Shown here: piece after piece, positions 29,265-42,097 of the stretch
How positions within the stretch are numbered: the first letter of the stretch is position 1
Layout of the letters: every line of letters starts with the position of its first letter
NCBI GenBank assembly: GCA_038087015.1
Contig: JASBNA010000066.1
Location: forward strand, 1 to 64,000
Direction: 5' to 3'
DNA: 64,000 bases
Source: Cerrena zonata
Taxonomy: Eukaryota; Basidiomycota; Agaricomycetes; Polyporales; Cerrenaceae
Notes under the pieces: generated by a model
What the model saw: the letters and a program-made list of their open reading frames with translations, nothing else
The model's database searches: none
What the model was told of the DNA's origin: nothing
Position numbers and translations under genes: made by a program

Positions 29265-30821
29265 ATGTCGTCCGGTCCAGGTGATACGCATTCGGACTCG
29301 CAGAAAAGGCAATTAGAGGGTAGTTCCACAGATGAATTTCCAAACAAGCGGACTCAGAAAGATTCCACGGGGAATGTTGGTGACAGTCAATACGAAGGCT
29401 TGTTTGATCCCCTTCCATTTGACATGGGAGACATTAACGAAACTCCGCAAGGAGGAGACCAGAACCATGGGGATTTGATGGTGGATAATATCGACGGATT
29501 CAATTTCGATCTTCCCGATTTTCTAGATGAAAGTAATGCAGATACAAACCCAGGAAACAGCCAGCAGCAGAGTTCTTTAAACAGTCCCGGGAACCCGAGC
29601 CAGGTTCCACAAGTGACGGTCAAGAAAGAGAGTGTTTCCGAGTTCCCATCAAATACTGAAGGGAATGATTATAAAGCACAGTCTAAATCGACGAGTCCTA
29701 AAGTTCAAAAGATAAAACCCCCAGCAATGGGATCCGCTAGTCCAGCAGCTTCTAAAAGTAAGTCTCCGGTTAAAGCCCCCAAGAATAAACCAGAAGTGAA
29801 GAGAGCCACTACTGTGCCTACTAGATTGGATGAACAAAATAACGATGCACAATCTAGAAGCTCCACTCCGGTTGCACAGCAGGAGCCACAGCAAGCGGTA
29901 CTGCTTGCTAGGTCAAAAACCAAGGATGATAAACAAAAGTCAAACAGAGAAGATGGCGGGAAATCAAAGGTTAGCGCAGATGATGCCTCGAAACTTAATG
30001 ATGCCATTGCAGCAGCAGGGGTTGATATTCAAAAGGAAGAAGAACTCTTGGCTCAACAGCACGCTCACAGAACATCCAATATAACGGCGGCAAGTCAATT
30101 TTCACAAAGACAGAGACAATACAACCCTCATTTGAATGCATTCTTACACCCATATCATCTCGCAGTATTTATGAATCGAGTAGCAAACCAAAATGGGATC
30201 CTTCAGAATTTCGTACAGGACGGTGAACTACTAGAACTTATGTCTGTAGCCTGTCAGCAATGGCTTTCCAAAATAGTCAGCAAGACTGTTATATTGTCTC
30301 GCCATCGTCGTCGTGGTATACCTAGTTTCAATTCAAAAAATAAAAAGTTGTCCCTGTCACTGCTGACTGCAATTCAAAGATCAGACTTATCCAAGGAATT
30401 AAGAAACTTAGCTGCAAAACAAAAAGAAATGGAGGAAAAAAGAGTCAGCAAGAGAATCATTCTAGGTTTAGAAAAAAGTGCCGATGCAAATGGGGATGCT
30501 TCCGCTAAAGCAGGTGCTGAAGAAACTTTACACAGAGCTGCAAATGCCACGGCTGCAATGATGGCCATGAATCCTGGTCGTAAAAAGTATTCGTGGATGA
30601 CCTCCAGTACTGGGGGTGGTGATGATGCGGCCGGTGGTGACAAAGACGGTAAAAATAAACAGAGTTCCATCATATCAGTAAGAGGTGATAATGGTTTAAG
30701 ATACCGTGAAATCAGATCCGGTAACTCAGTCACCATGAAAGATTTATTGGGGGTTATAGAAGAAGAAAGAATGGGCACAGAAAAAGCCGTCATAAAAGGT
30801 TACGCCAAATTGAAAGACTAG
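29265..30821 (+). CDS. TAF4: TFIID subunit TAF4
   Basis: This 518-residue TFIID subunit pairs with TAF12 through a histone fold and scaffolds the complex for Pol II initiation. The first ~235 residues are disordered, acidic then Ser/Pro/Lys-rich. The conserved TAF4 C-terminal region begins near residue 238 (DDASKLNDAIAAAGVDIQKE) and continues through HPYHLAVFMNRVANQNG and ELLELMSVACQQWLSKIV to the end, with the typical RYREIRSGNSVTMKDLLGVIEEERMG-type finish. The length is larger than S. cerevisiae Taf4 (388) because of the N-terminal extension. Confidence 0.93.
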   Translation: MSSGPGDTHSDSQKRQLEGSSTDEFPNKRTQKDSTGNVGDSQYEGLFDPLPFDMGDINETPQGGDQNHGDLMVDNIDGFNFDLPDFLDESNADTNPGNSQQQSSLNSPGNPSQVPQVTVKKESVSEFPSNTEGNDYKAQSKSTSPKVQKIKPPAMGSASPAASKSKSPVKAPKNKPEVKRATTVPTRLDEQNNDAQSRSSTPVAQQEPQQAVLLARSKTKDDKQKSNREDGGKSKVSADDASKLNDAIAAAGVDIQKEEELLAQQHAHRTSNITAASQFSQRQRQYNPHLNAFLHPYHLAVFMNRVANQNGILQNFVQDGELLELMSVACQQWLSKIVSKTVILSRHRRRGIPSFNSKNKKLSLSLLTAIQRSDLSKELRNLAAKQKEMEEKRVSKRIILGLEKSADANGDASAKAGAEETLHRAANATAAMMAMNPGRKKYSWMTSSTGGGDDAAGGDKDGKNKQSSIISVRGDNGLRYREIRSGNSVTMKDLLGVIEEERMGTEKAVIKGYAKLKD

Positions 30822-31024
30822 TCCCTCTCCATTTATATAAATCTAATGTCCTGTAATATATAAAGTTATTTCTTTAATGAACCCAGTAACAGTTTTATGT
30901 AAAGATATCATTTTGGTTGATGTGCGCAACACAAATTGAAAATATAAACAAAGTATCAGATCAGAATCAAAACATCAAGTTAAGCAGACCTTGATACCAG
31001 GGTTTATTTGACTAGCATTCGAAA

Positions 31025-34000
31025 ATGGACTTCACACTCTCTACGTACTTCAACAGCTTCGATGCCGACAAGGAGTACCCTTTGGAAGTTTCAGATATCG
31101 ATTCGAAGCTCGAGTCTGTTATTGATCCGCTAGCTAATAATCCAGAAGCCATAATAACTAATGATGAGCTATTTGAGGAAATAATTGACTTGGCTCATGG
31201 GTTTCCGTCATTGGATACCAAGCATCAGAAGCAATTCTCGTACTTGATCACCTCATCGTTCAATTCAATTGGTCAAAACTGTTATAATGCTATTGAACAA
31301 GGTGACTTCGTCGACCAAATAGAGCATTTTGGAACTACTTTGGAAAAATACGGTTATATTATGTTTGTCCTCCTAATATATTTGGGGAAAGAAGACCATA
31401 ACTTATCAGGAAAGTCGAGGCAGCCCTCCAATAATGCTAAGTGGAAAGCAAATTGTACTCAGGTTGAAGACGCTTTGGCAGCAGTAGTTACTGTTTTGAA
31501 GATCGATATATCTAAAATATTCGTTACTACCCCTGAACGTAACTTGTTCATCGAGTTATTCATAAGGCCAATTTTCAGGTTGATGGAAGTACCCGAAAGA
31601 ATGAAGGTTGCATCCATTAAGATGTTCATGTTCAAGAATATTTGTCTCGCAGTGAAGTACCATGGTCATAGTACCATGGTTAAAGGTTCTATATTACAAG
31701 GGCTCACTTATTACATCCATCTTCCAAATTATATGGCTGAGCTTCTACATACTTTGAACACCCAATTTGACTATAATGTATTGACTGAAGAAGTCCTAAG
31801 AGATATTGCACAAATAGAATTCAATTCAAATGACAGTAATGGTCCTAAGTCTATATCCGAATTTTTGGTGAAGCTATCTGAGCTTAATCCTCGACTGATT
31901 TTGAAGCAGTTATCATCAACTGCTCAATTATTGGATAACAGTAATCAAACTTTGAGATGTTCAGTAGTTGAAACTTGCGGTAATATAGTAATTGATATTA
32001 TAAAATCAGAACAGAGTGATAATGAATCTGCAGATGAACATAATTCCAATAGTTCCCAACAAATAGATGGTCTTCTCAATTTACTTCAAGAAAGATTTTT
32101 GGATCAGAATCCTTATGTCAGAACAAAGGCAATTCAAGCCTTAGTTAAAGTATGTAATCTACCAGTGAAATTTCCTAAGAGAAGACAGATAATAATGTTG
32201 TTAGCAGTGAGATCATTAGATGATAAAAGTACATTGGTTCGCCGTAATTCTATAAAATTAATGTGCAAATTAATCTTGACTCACCCATTCTCCACTGCTC
32301 ATGGCTCCCAATTATCACACAAGTTATGGAAAGCAAAGCTAGATGAGGCCGAAGCTGAGCTTAATCAATACATTCCGATATCTCCTAGAAAAAAATCTAA
32401 AAGAAAGAATGATGAGCTTGATTCTGTAGAAGAAGAGGATGAGCTCTCGGATAGTGATAGTGGAGAAAATGGTAAACAAAGTGATGATATGGATGTAGAT
32501 GAGGAAAATGAAGATGAGAAAGAAGCAGATGATGAAGAAAAAGATGAAGAAAAAGATGAAGAAAAAGATGATGAAGACGAAAGTCTCGATTTGGATGAAT
32601 TGAATGAATCAATGATTGAACAGCAAAAGAATTTACCAGATACTAGCACGCTTCTCAAACTCAAACTTAAAGTACAATATTATCAGGATGCTGTCCTATT
32701 CATTGAGGCTATTCATAAAGGTGCAGATATTGTTTCTAGGTTACTTTTCTCCAAGAATAGAAACGAAGTCTTGGAATCTATGGACTTTCTTGTTCTTGCT
32801 GATGCTTATGACATCGAGAATGCTCAAGTTGGTATTCGTCGTATGTTGCATTTGGTTTGGATGAAAGGCTCTTCAGATGAAGGAAAATCTATTGCATCAC
32901 ACTTAATTGACTGTTACAAAGACTTATTTTTAACGGTACCTAGTGATTTATCCCCTGGAGAAGCAGCTGCAATGATAGCTCACAATTTAATTGGATTAAC
33001 TTATTCTGCCTCAGTTGCCGACTTGGCGTCACTTGAGAAGCTTCTTTGTCTTATGTATGATGAAAAATTAATTAATCAGGATATCATTAAAGTTCTTTGG
33101 CAAGTATACAGTTTTGCTGGAAATAATGAAACTGAACAAATAACATCCAAAAGACAATCACATGGTGCCATTATTCTATTGGGTATGTTGGCATTAGCAG
33201 ATAATAACATTGTATTGAAAGGATTTGATCCATTATTGAGAGTAGGTTTAGGAGATGTTGGTAAGGATGATTTGGTATTGTGTAAATATGCATGTCTTGC
33301 TTTGCAGAGAGTCATGCCAACAACCAACAATAAGAACCAAAATAATGAAACATTTAAGATTGATAGAGAAGATGAGGCAATTGAAAGGCTCACCAACATT
33401 TTACTTTCTTATAATGAAAAACCAGAATGGTATACAGTTGCAGAACAAGCCATTGGAGCCATTTATTGTGCATCAAGTAATCCGGATGAAGTATGTTCTG
33501 ATATTATCAAGAGTAAAACCAAGTTAGTCTTTGCCGGAGATGAAGGCTCAAAATTGATAAGTTTATCACAGCTTTTGTTTATTGTGGGACACATTGCAAT
33601 TAAAACCATTGTCATTTAGAAGAACTCGAGACGTTATTTAAGAAGAAAAAGCACGATTCTGAAGCTGCTAACAAGAAAATTGATAATGGAGAAGAGAAGA
33701 GAATAACGATAATGAATTAGAAATGATTGGTGGAACTTCCGAAGATGATTTTACCGATGCTGTTATCTATATTAAAGAGCGAGAGCTTCTTTTTGGAGAA
33801 AACTCCTTACTCGCAAGATTTGGACCCTTGGTGAAGGAAATATGTTCAAATAACAAGAATTACGATAACGAAATCTTACAGAGATCGGCTGTTTTATGTA
33901 TGAACAAACTTATGTGTGTTTCTTCCAAATACTGTGAAGATAACTTACCGCTTCTTATCACAATCATGGAAAAATCACCCGATCCAATAATTAGATGTAA

Positions 34001-34544
34001 CTGTGTTTTAGGTTTAGGAGACATGGCTGTCTGTTTTAATAATTTGGTGGATGAAAATACCGACTTCTTATATCGCCGTCTTACAGATGAGAATATCATG
34101 GTACAAAGAACATGTCTCATGACAGTGACCTTTTTGATTCTAGCCGGTCAAGTTAAAGTCAAAGGTCAATTATCTTCCATGGCCAAATGTTTGGAAAATT
34201 CCGATCAAGGTATTAGTGATATGTGTAGATTGTTCTTCACTGAATTGGCTACGAAAGACAATGCCATATATAATGGGTTCATTGATATATTCAGTGGGTT
34301 ATCAAACGATGACAGTTTATCCAAAGATGCCATGAAACGTATTGTTAAGTTCTTAGTTGGTTTCATTGAAAAGGAAAAACATCAAAAACAATTATCTGAA
34401 AAATTATTAGTCAGATTAATGAAATGTCAATCGGAGTCACAATGGAACGACGTCGCTTTCGTATTGTCCTCCATTCCTTACAAAAATGAAGCCATCACCA
34501 CTGCTCTTGAAGCTGGTTATAAAATGGTTCTGACTAGAGACTGA
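31025..34544 (+). CDS. YCS4: Condensin non-SMC subunit (CAP-D2), two frameshifts
   Basis: This is the CAP-D2 HEAT-repeat subunit of condensin, which compacts and segregates chromosomes; it is essential in yeast. The first open frame (864 codons, to 33619) contains the N-terminal domain with DFTLSTYFNSFDADKEYPL and a hinge rich in Glu/Asp/Lys with a 12-nt tandem repeat (32531-32566). The frame then breaks twice, each time by one missing base. At about 33611-33615 the text moves to a frame reading HLEELETLF. At about 33688-33696 it moves to the frame of the last 273 codons, starting before ATG 33723. The combined length is about 1,170 residues, as in S. cerevisiae (1,176). All three parts are conserved, so base-calling errors are likelier than decay. 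Confidence 0.9.
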
Positions 34545-34900
34545 TATTGTATACTACTTATAAATATATTTTCGGTCATAGAACCTACTGTAAGCCTTCA
34601 CCGTTAAAACCAAACGGTCGAACCAATATCCCGTTTTATTATCTACCCCTGTATATTCCACAATGGTTACCTCAAGACTACTCCACACATTGAGCTTCTG
34701 CTTCTACTAATTTGGTAAAAATCAAATAAATTGAAGTTGTTCGATAAAACACGACAGAACAAAAAAAAAATAACAAACTTGCGGATCACAAGCTGTTCAA
34801 AGCCGAAGAATTGATAACGAAAATAACAAAAATACTTACTCTTTTCGCTATATACCCTTATAGAGGTACTGAAACAACGTGAATTGATAACAGTTTAAAC
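34545..34900. other. YCS4-ALE1 intergenic region
   Basis: This 356-base tandem intergenic region is AT-rich near ALE1, with one run of A at 34761-34770. Nothing further was recognised. Confidence 0.4.
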
Positions 34901-36715
34901 ATGGTGATTGCAATTGTTCAATCATACATGTCTCAATGGCTGGATTTGGTTGGTTTAGATGAAGCTAGTTTCAAGATTTTATTCTGTACTATTCTCTCCT
35001 TCCCATTCAGTGTGATATTCAAACGGTTACCTGACCGAGATTATACTCTCAAGAATCTTTATGTGATTGGAGTCTCGTCCATATATGTGTTTGGTATTCT
35101 TAATTTAGGATCGGGCTTGATAACGTTACTTATTTCGTCCTTAGGTTCATATTTTATTACTAGATATTTAAGGACTAATGCGATGCCATGGGTTAATTTC
35201 TTATTTTTAATGACCCATTTGGCGTATAGCCATGTTAAGACTCAATTTTTCGTTGAATATGATCCAACAATAATTGATATTACTGGGGCTCAAATGGTGC
35301 TCGTTATGAAGTTGACAGCTTTTGGTTGGAACGTTTTTGATTCAAAACAACCAAAGGAGTATCTAACCCCATATACCCGTTCAAGAGTGATTAAAAAGCA
35401 TCCAAATATCTTACCATACCTTGGATATGTTTTTTTCTTTGCGTCTGTTCTTACTGGACCAGCATTCGACTATATTGATTACGATAAATTTATCCATTCA
35501 ACATTATTCGATGATGTTCCTGATGACAAGAGACCAGGTAAAAGAAAGAGAAGAATTCCTCGTAGTGGTAAGCCTGCTTTACAAAAAGTTCTTCACGGTG
35601 CTTTTTGGGCTAGTATATTTTTCCAAGCTTCTAAGTACGTTAATTTGAAATATGTTTTGAGCGGTGACTTCTATGAAGAACATAATTTCATCTATAGAAT
35701 TTTTTACTTATGGGTATTGAGTTTATCTCATCGTTTAAAGTACTATACCATCTGGTTAATTGCTGAAGGTGCTTGTATTTTATGTGGTATTGGTTATAAT
35801 GGATATGATCAAGAAACTGACTCATTTAAATGGAATAGAGTTCAAAATATTGATACATATGCATTTGAAACTGGTCAAAACGTTCACACTTGTTTAGAAG
35901 CATGGAATATGAATACTAACAAATGGTTGAAGAATTACGTTTATACAAGAATTGCTAGAAGGGGTAAGAAACCCGGTTTTAAAAGTACTCTTTTCACTTT
36001 TGCAACAAGTGCTTTCTGGCATGGTACAAGACCTGGATATTATTTAACTTTCGTCATGGGTGCTTTTGCTCAAACCTTGGGCAAAATTTATCGTCGTAAT
36101 TTACGTCCAATGTTCTTAGAGGCTGATGGTAAAACTCCAAAACCTTCAAAGAAAAGTTATGATTTGATTACTTATTTTGTCACTCAATTATCTTTTGGTT
36201 TTATTACTCAACCATTTGTTATCCTTGATTTTAGGAAATCCTTGTATTGTTGGTCAACTGTTTACTTTTACGTTCCAATTGGTACAGCAATCACTTTATT
36301 CCTTTTCAAAGGTCCATATAGTAAAAAAGTTATTGCCTGGTGTCAATCCCATAATGACGCTTATCTTCTTGCCCAAGAACAAAATAGAGCTCCGCCAAAG
36401 AACAAATTATCCAAGGCCGAAACTGATAAAGTTCAAGCCGTTGTTTCCAATATTGTCATGAAAGATGAATCCGAACAAGAAATACCGACATTAGGTTTGC
36501 CACCTATCGACGTTTTGGAAACCGCTACCAAAGAGGAACTCGACCAAGATATGAAAGAATTGAGCGAAGCATGGACTTCATTCAGGGGCCGTAGAGGATC
36601 AATCAAAGACGACGACTTCGAAGGTTTGAGAGATGCCTACAATAACTTCACTAATGAAATCAACGAAATCTTTGCTCATACAAAAAAACCAATTAAGGTC
36701 TCAAAGAAAGACTAA
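34901..36715 (+). CDS. ALE1: Lysophospholipid acyltransferase (MBOAT)
   Basis: This 604-residue ER membrane O-acyltransferase re-acylates lysophospholipids in phospholipid remodelling. Several hydrophobic segments precede the MBOAT core. The conserved Asn lies in CLEAWNMNTNKWL (about residue 336) and the catalytic His in SAFWHGTRPGYY (about residue 374). A basic loop, KRPGKRKRRIPR-like, sits near residue 210. The C-terminal 120 residues are cytosolic and rich in Glu/Lys, ending in Lys-Lys-Asp. The S. cerevisiae enzyme has 619 residues with the same layout. Confidence 0.93.
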   Translation: MVIAIVQSYMSQWLDLVGLDEASFKILFCTILSFPFSVIFKRLPDRDYTLKNLYVIGVSSIYVFGILNLGSGLITLLISSLGSYFITRYLRTNAMPWVNFLFLMTHLAYSHVKTQFFVEYDPTIIDITGAQMVLVMKLTAFGWNVFDSKQPKEYLTPYTRSRVIKKHPNILPYLGYVFFFASVLTGPAFDYIDYDKFIHSTLFDDVPDDKRPGKRKRRIPRSGKPALQKVLHGAFWASIFFQASKYVNLKYVLSGDFYEEHNFIYRIFYLWVLSLSHRLKYYTIWLIAEGACILCGIGYNGYDQETDSFKWNRVQNIDTYAFETGQNVHTCLEAWNMNTNKWLKNYVYTRIARRGKKPGFKSTLFTFATSAFWHGTRPGYYLTFVMGAFAQTLGKIYRRNLRPMFLEADGKTPKPSKKSYDLITYFVTQLSFGFITQPFVILDFRKSLYCWSTVYFYVPIGTAITLFLFKGPYSKKVIAWCQSHNDAYLLAQEQNRAPPKNKLSKAETDKVQAVVSNIVMKDESEQEIPTLGLPPIDVLETATKEELDQDMKELSEAWTSFRGRRGSIKDDDFEGLRDAYNNFTNEINEIFAHTKKPIKVSKKD

Positions 36716-38141
<1,426 letters not shown>

Positions 38142-38217
38142 TGATAAGTCATGACATTGAAGAATATATAATACGAGATACTAATAATTTAAAATACACA
38201 AAATTTCTTTTAAATGA

Positions 38218-39156
38218 CTAATCCGAATCTTCTTCTTCGTTAGGATCAAATAAGTCCAAATCAAGAGCAGCATGTTGCTGTTGTTGGCCTTCTTGACCCA
38301 ACTCCTCTTTAGGTGCGCTAGAGTATGAACCAAAGGAACCTCTGCGTGCAATTGGTTCTTCCTTTTCAACCTTCTTTTCCTTAGGTTTCTCTTGTTCTTC
38401 ATCTTGTTTCAATTCTTCCTCTCCCAATTCTTTCTTGATTATTTCATCGGCTTTCAACGATGCCACTGCGAGCATTCCTCTTCTTAAAGCATCTTCTGCT
38501 GGCCATATATAATTATTAGGATGTATTTGAAATGGGGCATTTGCAGTAGTAGCTGGTGCTTTCGTAAATTTTGATAATTTCATGGCGTACTTTAAAGTTT
38601 CTTGTATATCTATAAAATTCATTGATTCATCTTTTTTCAAATTAGACTTATTGGCTGGCAATCTTGGTAATTTTTTTAATTCTGCTCGACATGATATAAG
38701 CTCCTTTAAGATATTTTTAGCTTCATTATCCAAATCAGTTCGATCCTGCTCTAGAACGTCAATTCGATTACCCAAATCCTGGTGATAGTGTAGAACCTCA
38801 ATTTCCTTCACGATTTCATCATTGGTTGATATTAAATTTTCAATCACTTCGGTTATATTTTCTTCCTGAAATGACGAAATAGAAGATGCAAGTTCAGTGA
38901 GTAGTCTTTCGAACTCCGATACTTTTTGAACAATGAATAATTTTTCAAATAGTTCTAGCTGTTCTTTTGTTTTTATCTTACTTCTGATATTCTGAAGAGT
39001 CACCGGTATATTTTTATTTGGATTCAAAGACGATAAAACGTAAGAAATCGGAGTCAGGGGATTAGATGCTCCAGGGTGAGTCAATCTTTGCGCAGAACCA
39101 ACCCTTGATACCGGTACCGATTTAAAAGCTTGGTCTGTTTTTCTGAGAGGTAGCAT
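38218..39156 (-). CDS. MED4: Mediator complex subunit 4
   Basis: This 312-residue Mediator middle-module subunit links activators to Pol II. A coiled coil of heterodimerisation type with Med9/Med7 partners spans about 60-165, with IENLISTNDEIVKEIEVLHYHQDL. Then come IHPNNYIWPAEDALRRGMLA, the Med4 signature, and a Glu/Lys-rich tail ending LDLDLFDPNEEEDSD, very like other fungal Med4 proteins. The S. cerevisiae protein has 284 residues. Confidence 0.92.
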   Translation of the reverse strand: MLPLRKTDQAFKSVPVSRVGSAQRLTHPGASNPLTPISYVLSSLNPNKNIPVTLQNIRSKIKTKEQLELFEKLFIVQKVSEFERLLTELASSISSFQEENITEVIENLISTNDEIVKEIEVLHYHQDLGNRIDVLEQDRTDLDNEAKNILKELISCRAELKKLPRLPANKSNLKKDESMNFIDIQETLKYAMKLSKFTKAPATTANAPFQIHPNNYIWPAEDALRRGMLAVASLKADEIIKKELGEEELKQDEEQEKPKEKKVEKEEPIARRGSFGSYSSAPKEELGQEGQQQQHAALDLDLFDPNEEEDSD

Positions 39157-39342
39157 ATTATATCCTCACTGGCTATCTGATACTATTTTATGATTGAAAA
39201 GCTTGAACCCTATAAGTTTGTTAGATCTTTTTTTTTTGTTGATGTAGTTTTTGTCTCGTTTTTTTTTTTTTTTTAATACTGCATCCTTTAGAGAATTTGC
39301 AATAGAAGAATCACTTTTCAGCCAATTGACTCCATATTTGAG

Positions 39343-40209
39343 ATGTCTAGTCTGGATGAAGAACTACCCCCGAAGAAGAAAGTAAAACCTTTGAAGTTGC
39401 CTTCTTTTCCAAGCAGAGAAGAGGTATCCAAGCCGGTATCTGACTCAAGCAATAGTGAGATCGATTATCAGGCTTTCGAACTTAAAGAAGACGAACATGA
39501 CAAGGAGCATGAGGATGAATCTGGAGATGAATCACATCTAAGTATATCCCTTTTCCAACGTAATCCTTCATCTATTGGCCTTTCTATGATGAAAAAGATG
39601 GGTTTTCAAGAGGGACAGTCACTTGGGAATAAATCTTCAGAAGCCATACGAGAACCTATTAAAGTTGAAAATAAAATCGATCGAATTGGTATTGGAGGAA
39701 AAGTGAAACATCCAAGGGATTTTGTTCCTGTCCAGGCTAATTCAGAGCAGTATAGAGATCGAATAAAAAGTAGGCTTTCCGAATCTAAAGTATCTTATCT
39801 TATCAAAAAATTGCAAAAAGTTTGCTTTCAATATAGCGGCGACGTTGAGAATTACCTAGATAATAACGAAAACTTTGATCCGGGAGATGTTAACATTCTT
39901 TGGAGGGAATTTGCCATTGAAATACTAGAAGCCGATTTGAAAAGACGAAATAACAAACGTACCCTAGTATTTGACACAGAAAACAATGAGAATCCTCAAC
40001 AGGTTAAAGAGCAAAGGCGATTGGAAAATGCAAATAATGAAGAATTGAAAGATTGGAAAAGTCTTGATAATTCAGAGAAATTGGAAAAACTCCTTATATA
40101 CTGTAGAGGATTCAACTACTGCGTTTTTTGTGGATGTTTTTACAACGATGAAGACGATCTACAGAGTAATTGTCCTGGTGTACTCGAAGAAGAGCACGAA
40201 GGTATATGA
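39343..40209 (+). CDS. CMG1: G-patch / DUF4187 protein (GPATCH11 family)
   Basis: This 288-residue protein has a G-patch followed by a C-terminal DUF4187 zinc-binding-like motif, the layout of yeast Cmg1 (YLR271W) and metazoan GPATCH11. The G-patch lies at about 75-125 (SIGLSMMKKMGFQEGQSLGN through IDRIGIG). A charged coiled-coil region follows. The end reads YCRGFNYCVFCGCFYNDEDD then NCPG and EEEH, with paired cysteines. G-patch proteins commonly activate DEAH RNA helicases; a role in pre-mRNA processing is inferred. It ends only 27 bases from the convergent NAM8-like gene. Confidence 0.85.
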   Translation: MSSLDEELPPKKKVKPLKLPSFPSREEVSKPVSDSSNSEIDYQAFELKEDEHDKEHEDESGDESHLSISLFQRNPSSIGLSMMKKMGFQEGQSLGNKSSEAIREPIKVENKIDRIGIGGKVKHPRDFVPVQANSEQYRDRIKSRLSESKVSYLIKKLQKVCFQYSGDVENYLDNNENFDPGDVNILWREFAIEILEADLKRRNNKRTLVFDTENNENPQQVKEQRRLENANNEELKDWKSLDNSEKLEKLLIYCRGFNYCVFCGCFYNDEDDLQSNCPGVLEEEHEGI

Positions 40210-40236
40210 CATATGAAATCTTCTTATGACTATGGA

Positions 40237-41715
40237 TCAATATACAGCCGAGCTTAAGATTCTATCTCGATTCAACTTAGATCTAACATGCAAGGTATCA
40301 ATTTTCTCTGTAGTTAAAGGTTGATTCTCATCAATTAATTGACTTGGGAAACTTTCGGCCTCATCTTGTGATAGCTTATCAAATTCTATGTAATAAGAAC
40401 CGAGATTTCCATAGAGTTTTGGAGGTTTTGGTATTTTCAGATATTCCTTCAGGTTGAAATCGGGTTGGAAAGCGATTGGCCGTTTATTTGTGGGCTTGCT
40501 TTTCCCCCAACTTAGAACCAATCTACAATCATTGATCATGAATCCATTCATGAATAATATGGATGTTTCCGCTGCCTCTCTGGTATAGAACATAATATAT
40601 CCTCTATTCAAGTGAGGAATAATTTTGCAATAAATTATATGACCAAAGGTAATGAAATGAGAAACCAAATCAGATTCGCTTATGTTTGACGATAATTCTT
40701 TGATACAAATTGTAGTATTTCTCGGATCGGTAGATGGAGTGAGAGGGGGTTGAGATTGGGCAAAGTTGACTTGATTTGATTTAGTTTCTATTTTCTGTGT
40801 ATTCTTCACATTGGTAGATGTAGAACTAGACACTGGAGCTGCAGGGGCAACCCTGATGGGCCTGCTTCCAATCATCATACCAGTACAGTTGGCCAAGGCT
40901 TTCTTATGAGTGATTTCGTTATTAAATCTTACAAAACCAAAACCCTTAGACATTTTTGTCATTGGATTCACCATAACTTTGGCTTGTTTGATTTGGCCAG
41001 GATATAATGATTCAAAGGCTTTAAAAAGAATAGAGTCGGTCACTTCAAGTCCCAAATCACCAATGAACAAGGAGAACTCCATTTGTGACCGTGCAGAGGG
41101 TCCCCTTATACTTCCTTGTGCAGGTGATGAAGTTGAAGATGCCAATGTTGAAGAATTGTTACTGGCACTTGCCCAATTTAATCTGAGAGTTTTATCGTGA
41201 CCGGGGACCTGTAAACCATTTTTAGCAATAGCACTTGAAACAGCTTCCTGGTTCTCAAAATTTACGAAGCAGTAAGTTGGTTTATTCATTCTATTAGGAT
41301 CTCCTGATCTATCTCTCATGATTTTTACACTGACAGGAGTCTGACCTAAAGATGTCCAAATTTTACTGATAGTTTCTTCATTCCAAGTGGGCTCTAAATC
41401 ACCCATCCATATCTGGTTATTATTTGACTCGGAGGAGTAATTGCCTGGGCCGTTGTAGAAGTTCAGATATTGATTTCTATTGGGTTGATAACGCGTTTGA
41501 TTAGGATTACCTTTTTCCTTGTTTGGAGGTGTTGACTTATAAGAACTCGAATTACCGTACCTGTTCTGTCCATCGTAAGAACCGTATCCACCATAAGAAG
41601 AATTACCTGCTTGATTGGAGCCATAATTATTGTACTGGCGATAATTACCTTGTCGCTGATTGGAAAATCTTTGGTTTCCTGGTCTATAGTTATTCCCAAA
41701 CCTGTTGGCAGGCAT
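40237..41715 (-). CDS. NAM8: Three-RRM RNA-binding protein, Nam8/TIA-1 type
   Basis: This 492-residue protein has an Asn/Gly/Tyr/Arg-rich N-terminus followed by three RRMs, at about 100-180 (IWMGDLEPTWNEETI), 212-292 (FSLFIGDLGLEVTDS, GFGFVRF) and 332-405 (TTICIKELSSNIS, RGYIMFYT). This is the layout of Nam8, the U1 snRNP splicing protein, and its relatives Ngr1 and Pub1. RRM1 and RRM2 wording favours Nam8. Nam8 stabilises U1 at weak 5' splice sites and, with Mer1, activates meiotic introns in S. cerevisiae. The next gene upstream, MEK1, carries an intron. Assignment to Nam8 rather than Ngr1 is moderately sure. Confidence 0.75.
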   Translation of the reverse strand: MPANRFGNNYRPGNQRFSNQRQGNYRQYNNYGSNQAGNSSYGGYGSYDGQNRYGNSSSYKSTPPNKEKGNPNQTRYQPNRNQYLNFYNGPGNYSSESNNNQIWMGDLEPTWNEETISKIWTSLGQTPVSVKIMRDRSGDPNRMNKPTYCFVNFENQEAVSSAIAKNGLQVPGHDKTLRLNWASASNNSSTLASSTSSPAQGSIRGPSARSQMEFSLFIGDLGLEVTDSILFKAFESLYPGQIKQAKVMVNPMTKMSKGFGFVRFNNEITHKKALANCTGMMIGSRPIRVAPAAPVSSSTSTNVKNTQKIETKSNQVNFAQSQPPLTPSTDPRNTTICIKELSSNISESDLVSHFITFGHIIYCKIIPHLNRGYIMFYTREAAETSILFMNGFMINDCRLVLSWGKSKPTNKRPIAFQPDFNLKEYLKIPKPPKLYGNLGSYYIEFDKLSQDEAESFPSQLIDENQPLTTEKIDTLHVRSKLNRDRILSSAVY

Positions 41716-42097
41716 ACTTATATTACTAGATGGGTAGCAGATGTGTAAGCTATGAATAGAGGACTAAGTGGGAAAGTTATGCAACAAGAACGGTGACTGA
41801 AAAATCGAAAAGTGGTAGTTTTAAAACAAGAAGAAAAAAGAAAAGATTTGCAAAATGGATGTTAGCACTTTCTTTATTAGTATATGGATGCTGTGGATTT
41901 TTTTTTTTTTTTTTGCTTTTTCAGCTCACTCTTTTGGAGAGTTCCATTCCGCTTTCTTCTTGAGATCATTGGTTAGTAGTATCAGTTTCGGACCAAGATG
42001 CGTGGTGACGGGTCAACGGCTTGATTTAATTCTTGAATCTATTATAAATTCATCGATAGCAAAGGAGTTTGTAATTTACCAATCTATGTCATGTAAT
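41716..42097. other. MEK1-NAM8 intergenic region
   Basis: This 382-base tandem interval (both genes on the minus strand) holds the MEK1 3' UTR and the NAM8 promoter. It contains a T-rich run at 41899-41914. An 89-codon plus-strand open frame across it has no recognisable content. Confidence 0.4.

Noticed and set aside
29387..30007. Several 80-100 codon antisense frames across TAF4
   Set aside because: Codon-bias shadows of the TAF4 low-complexity region.
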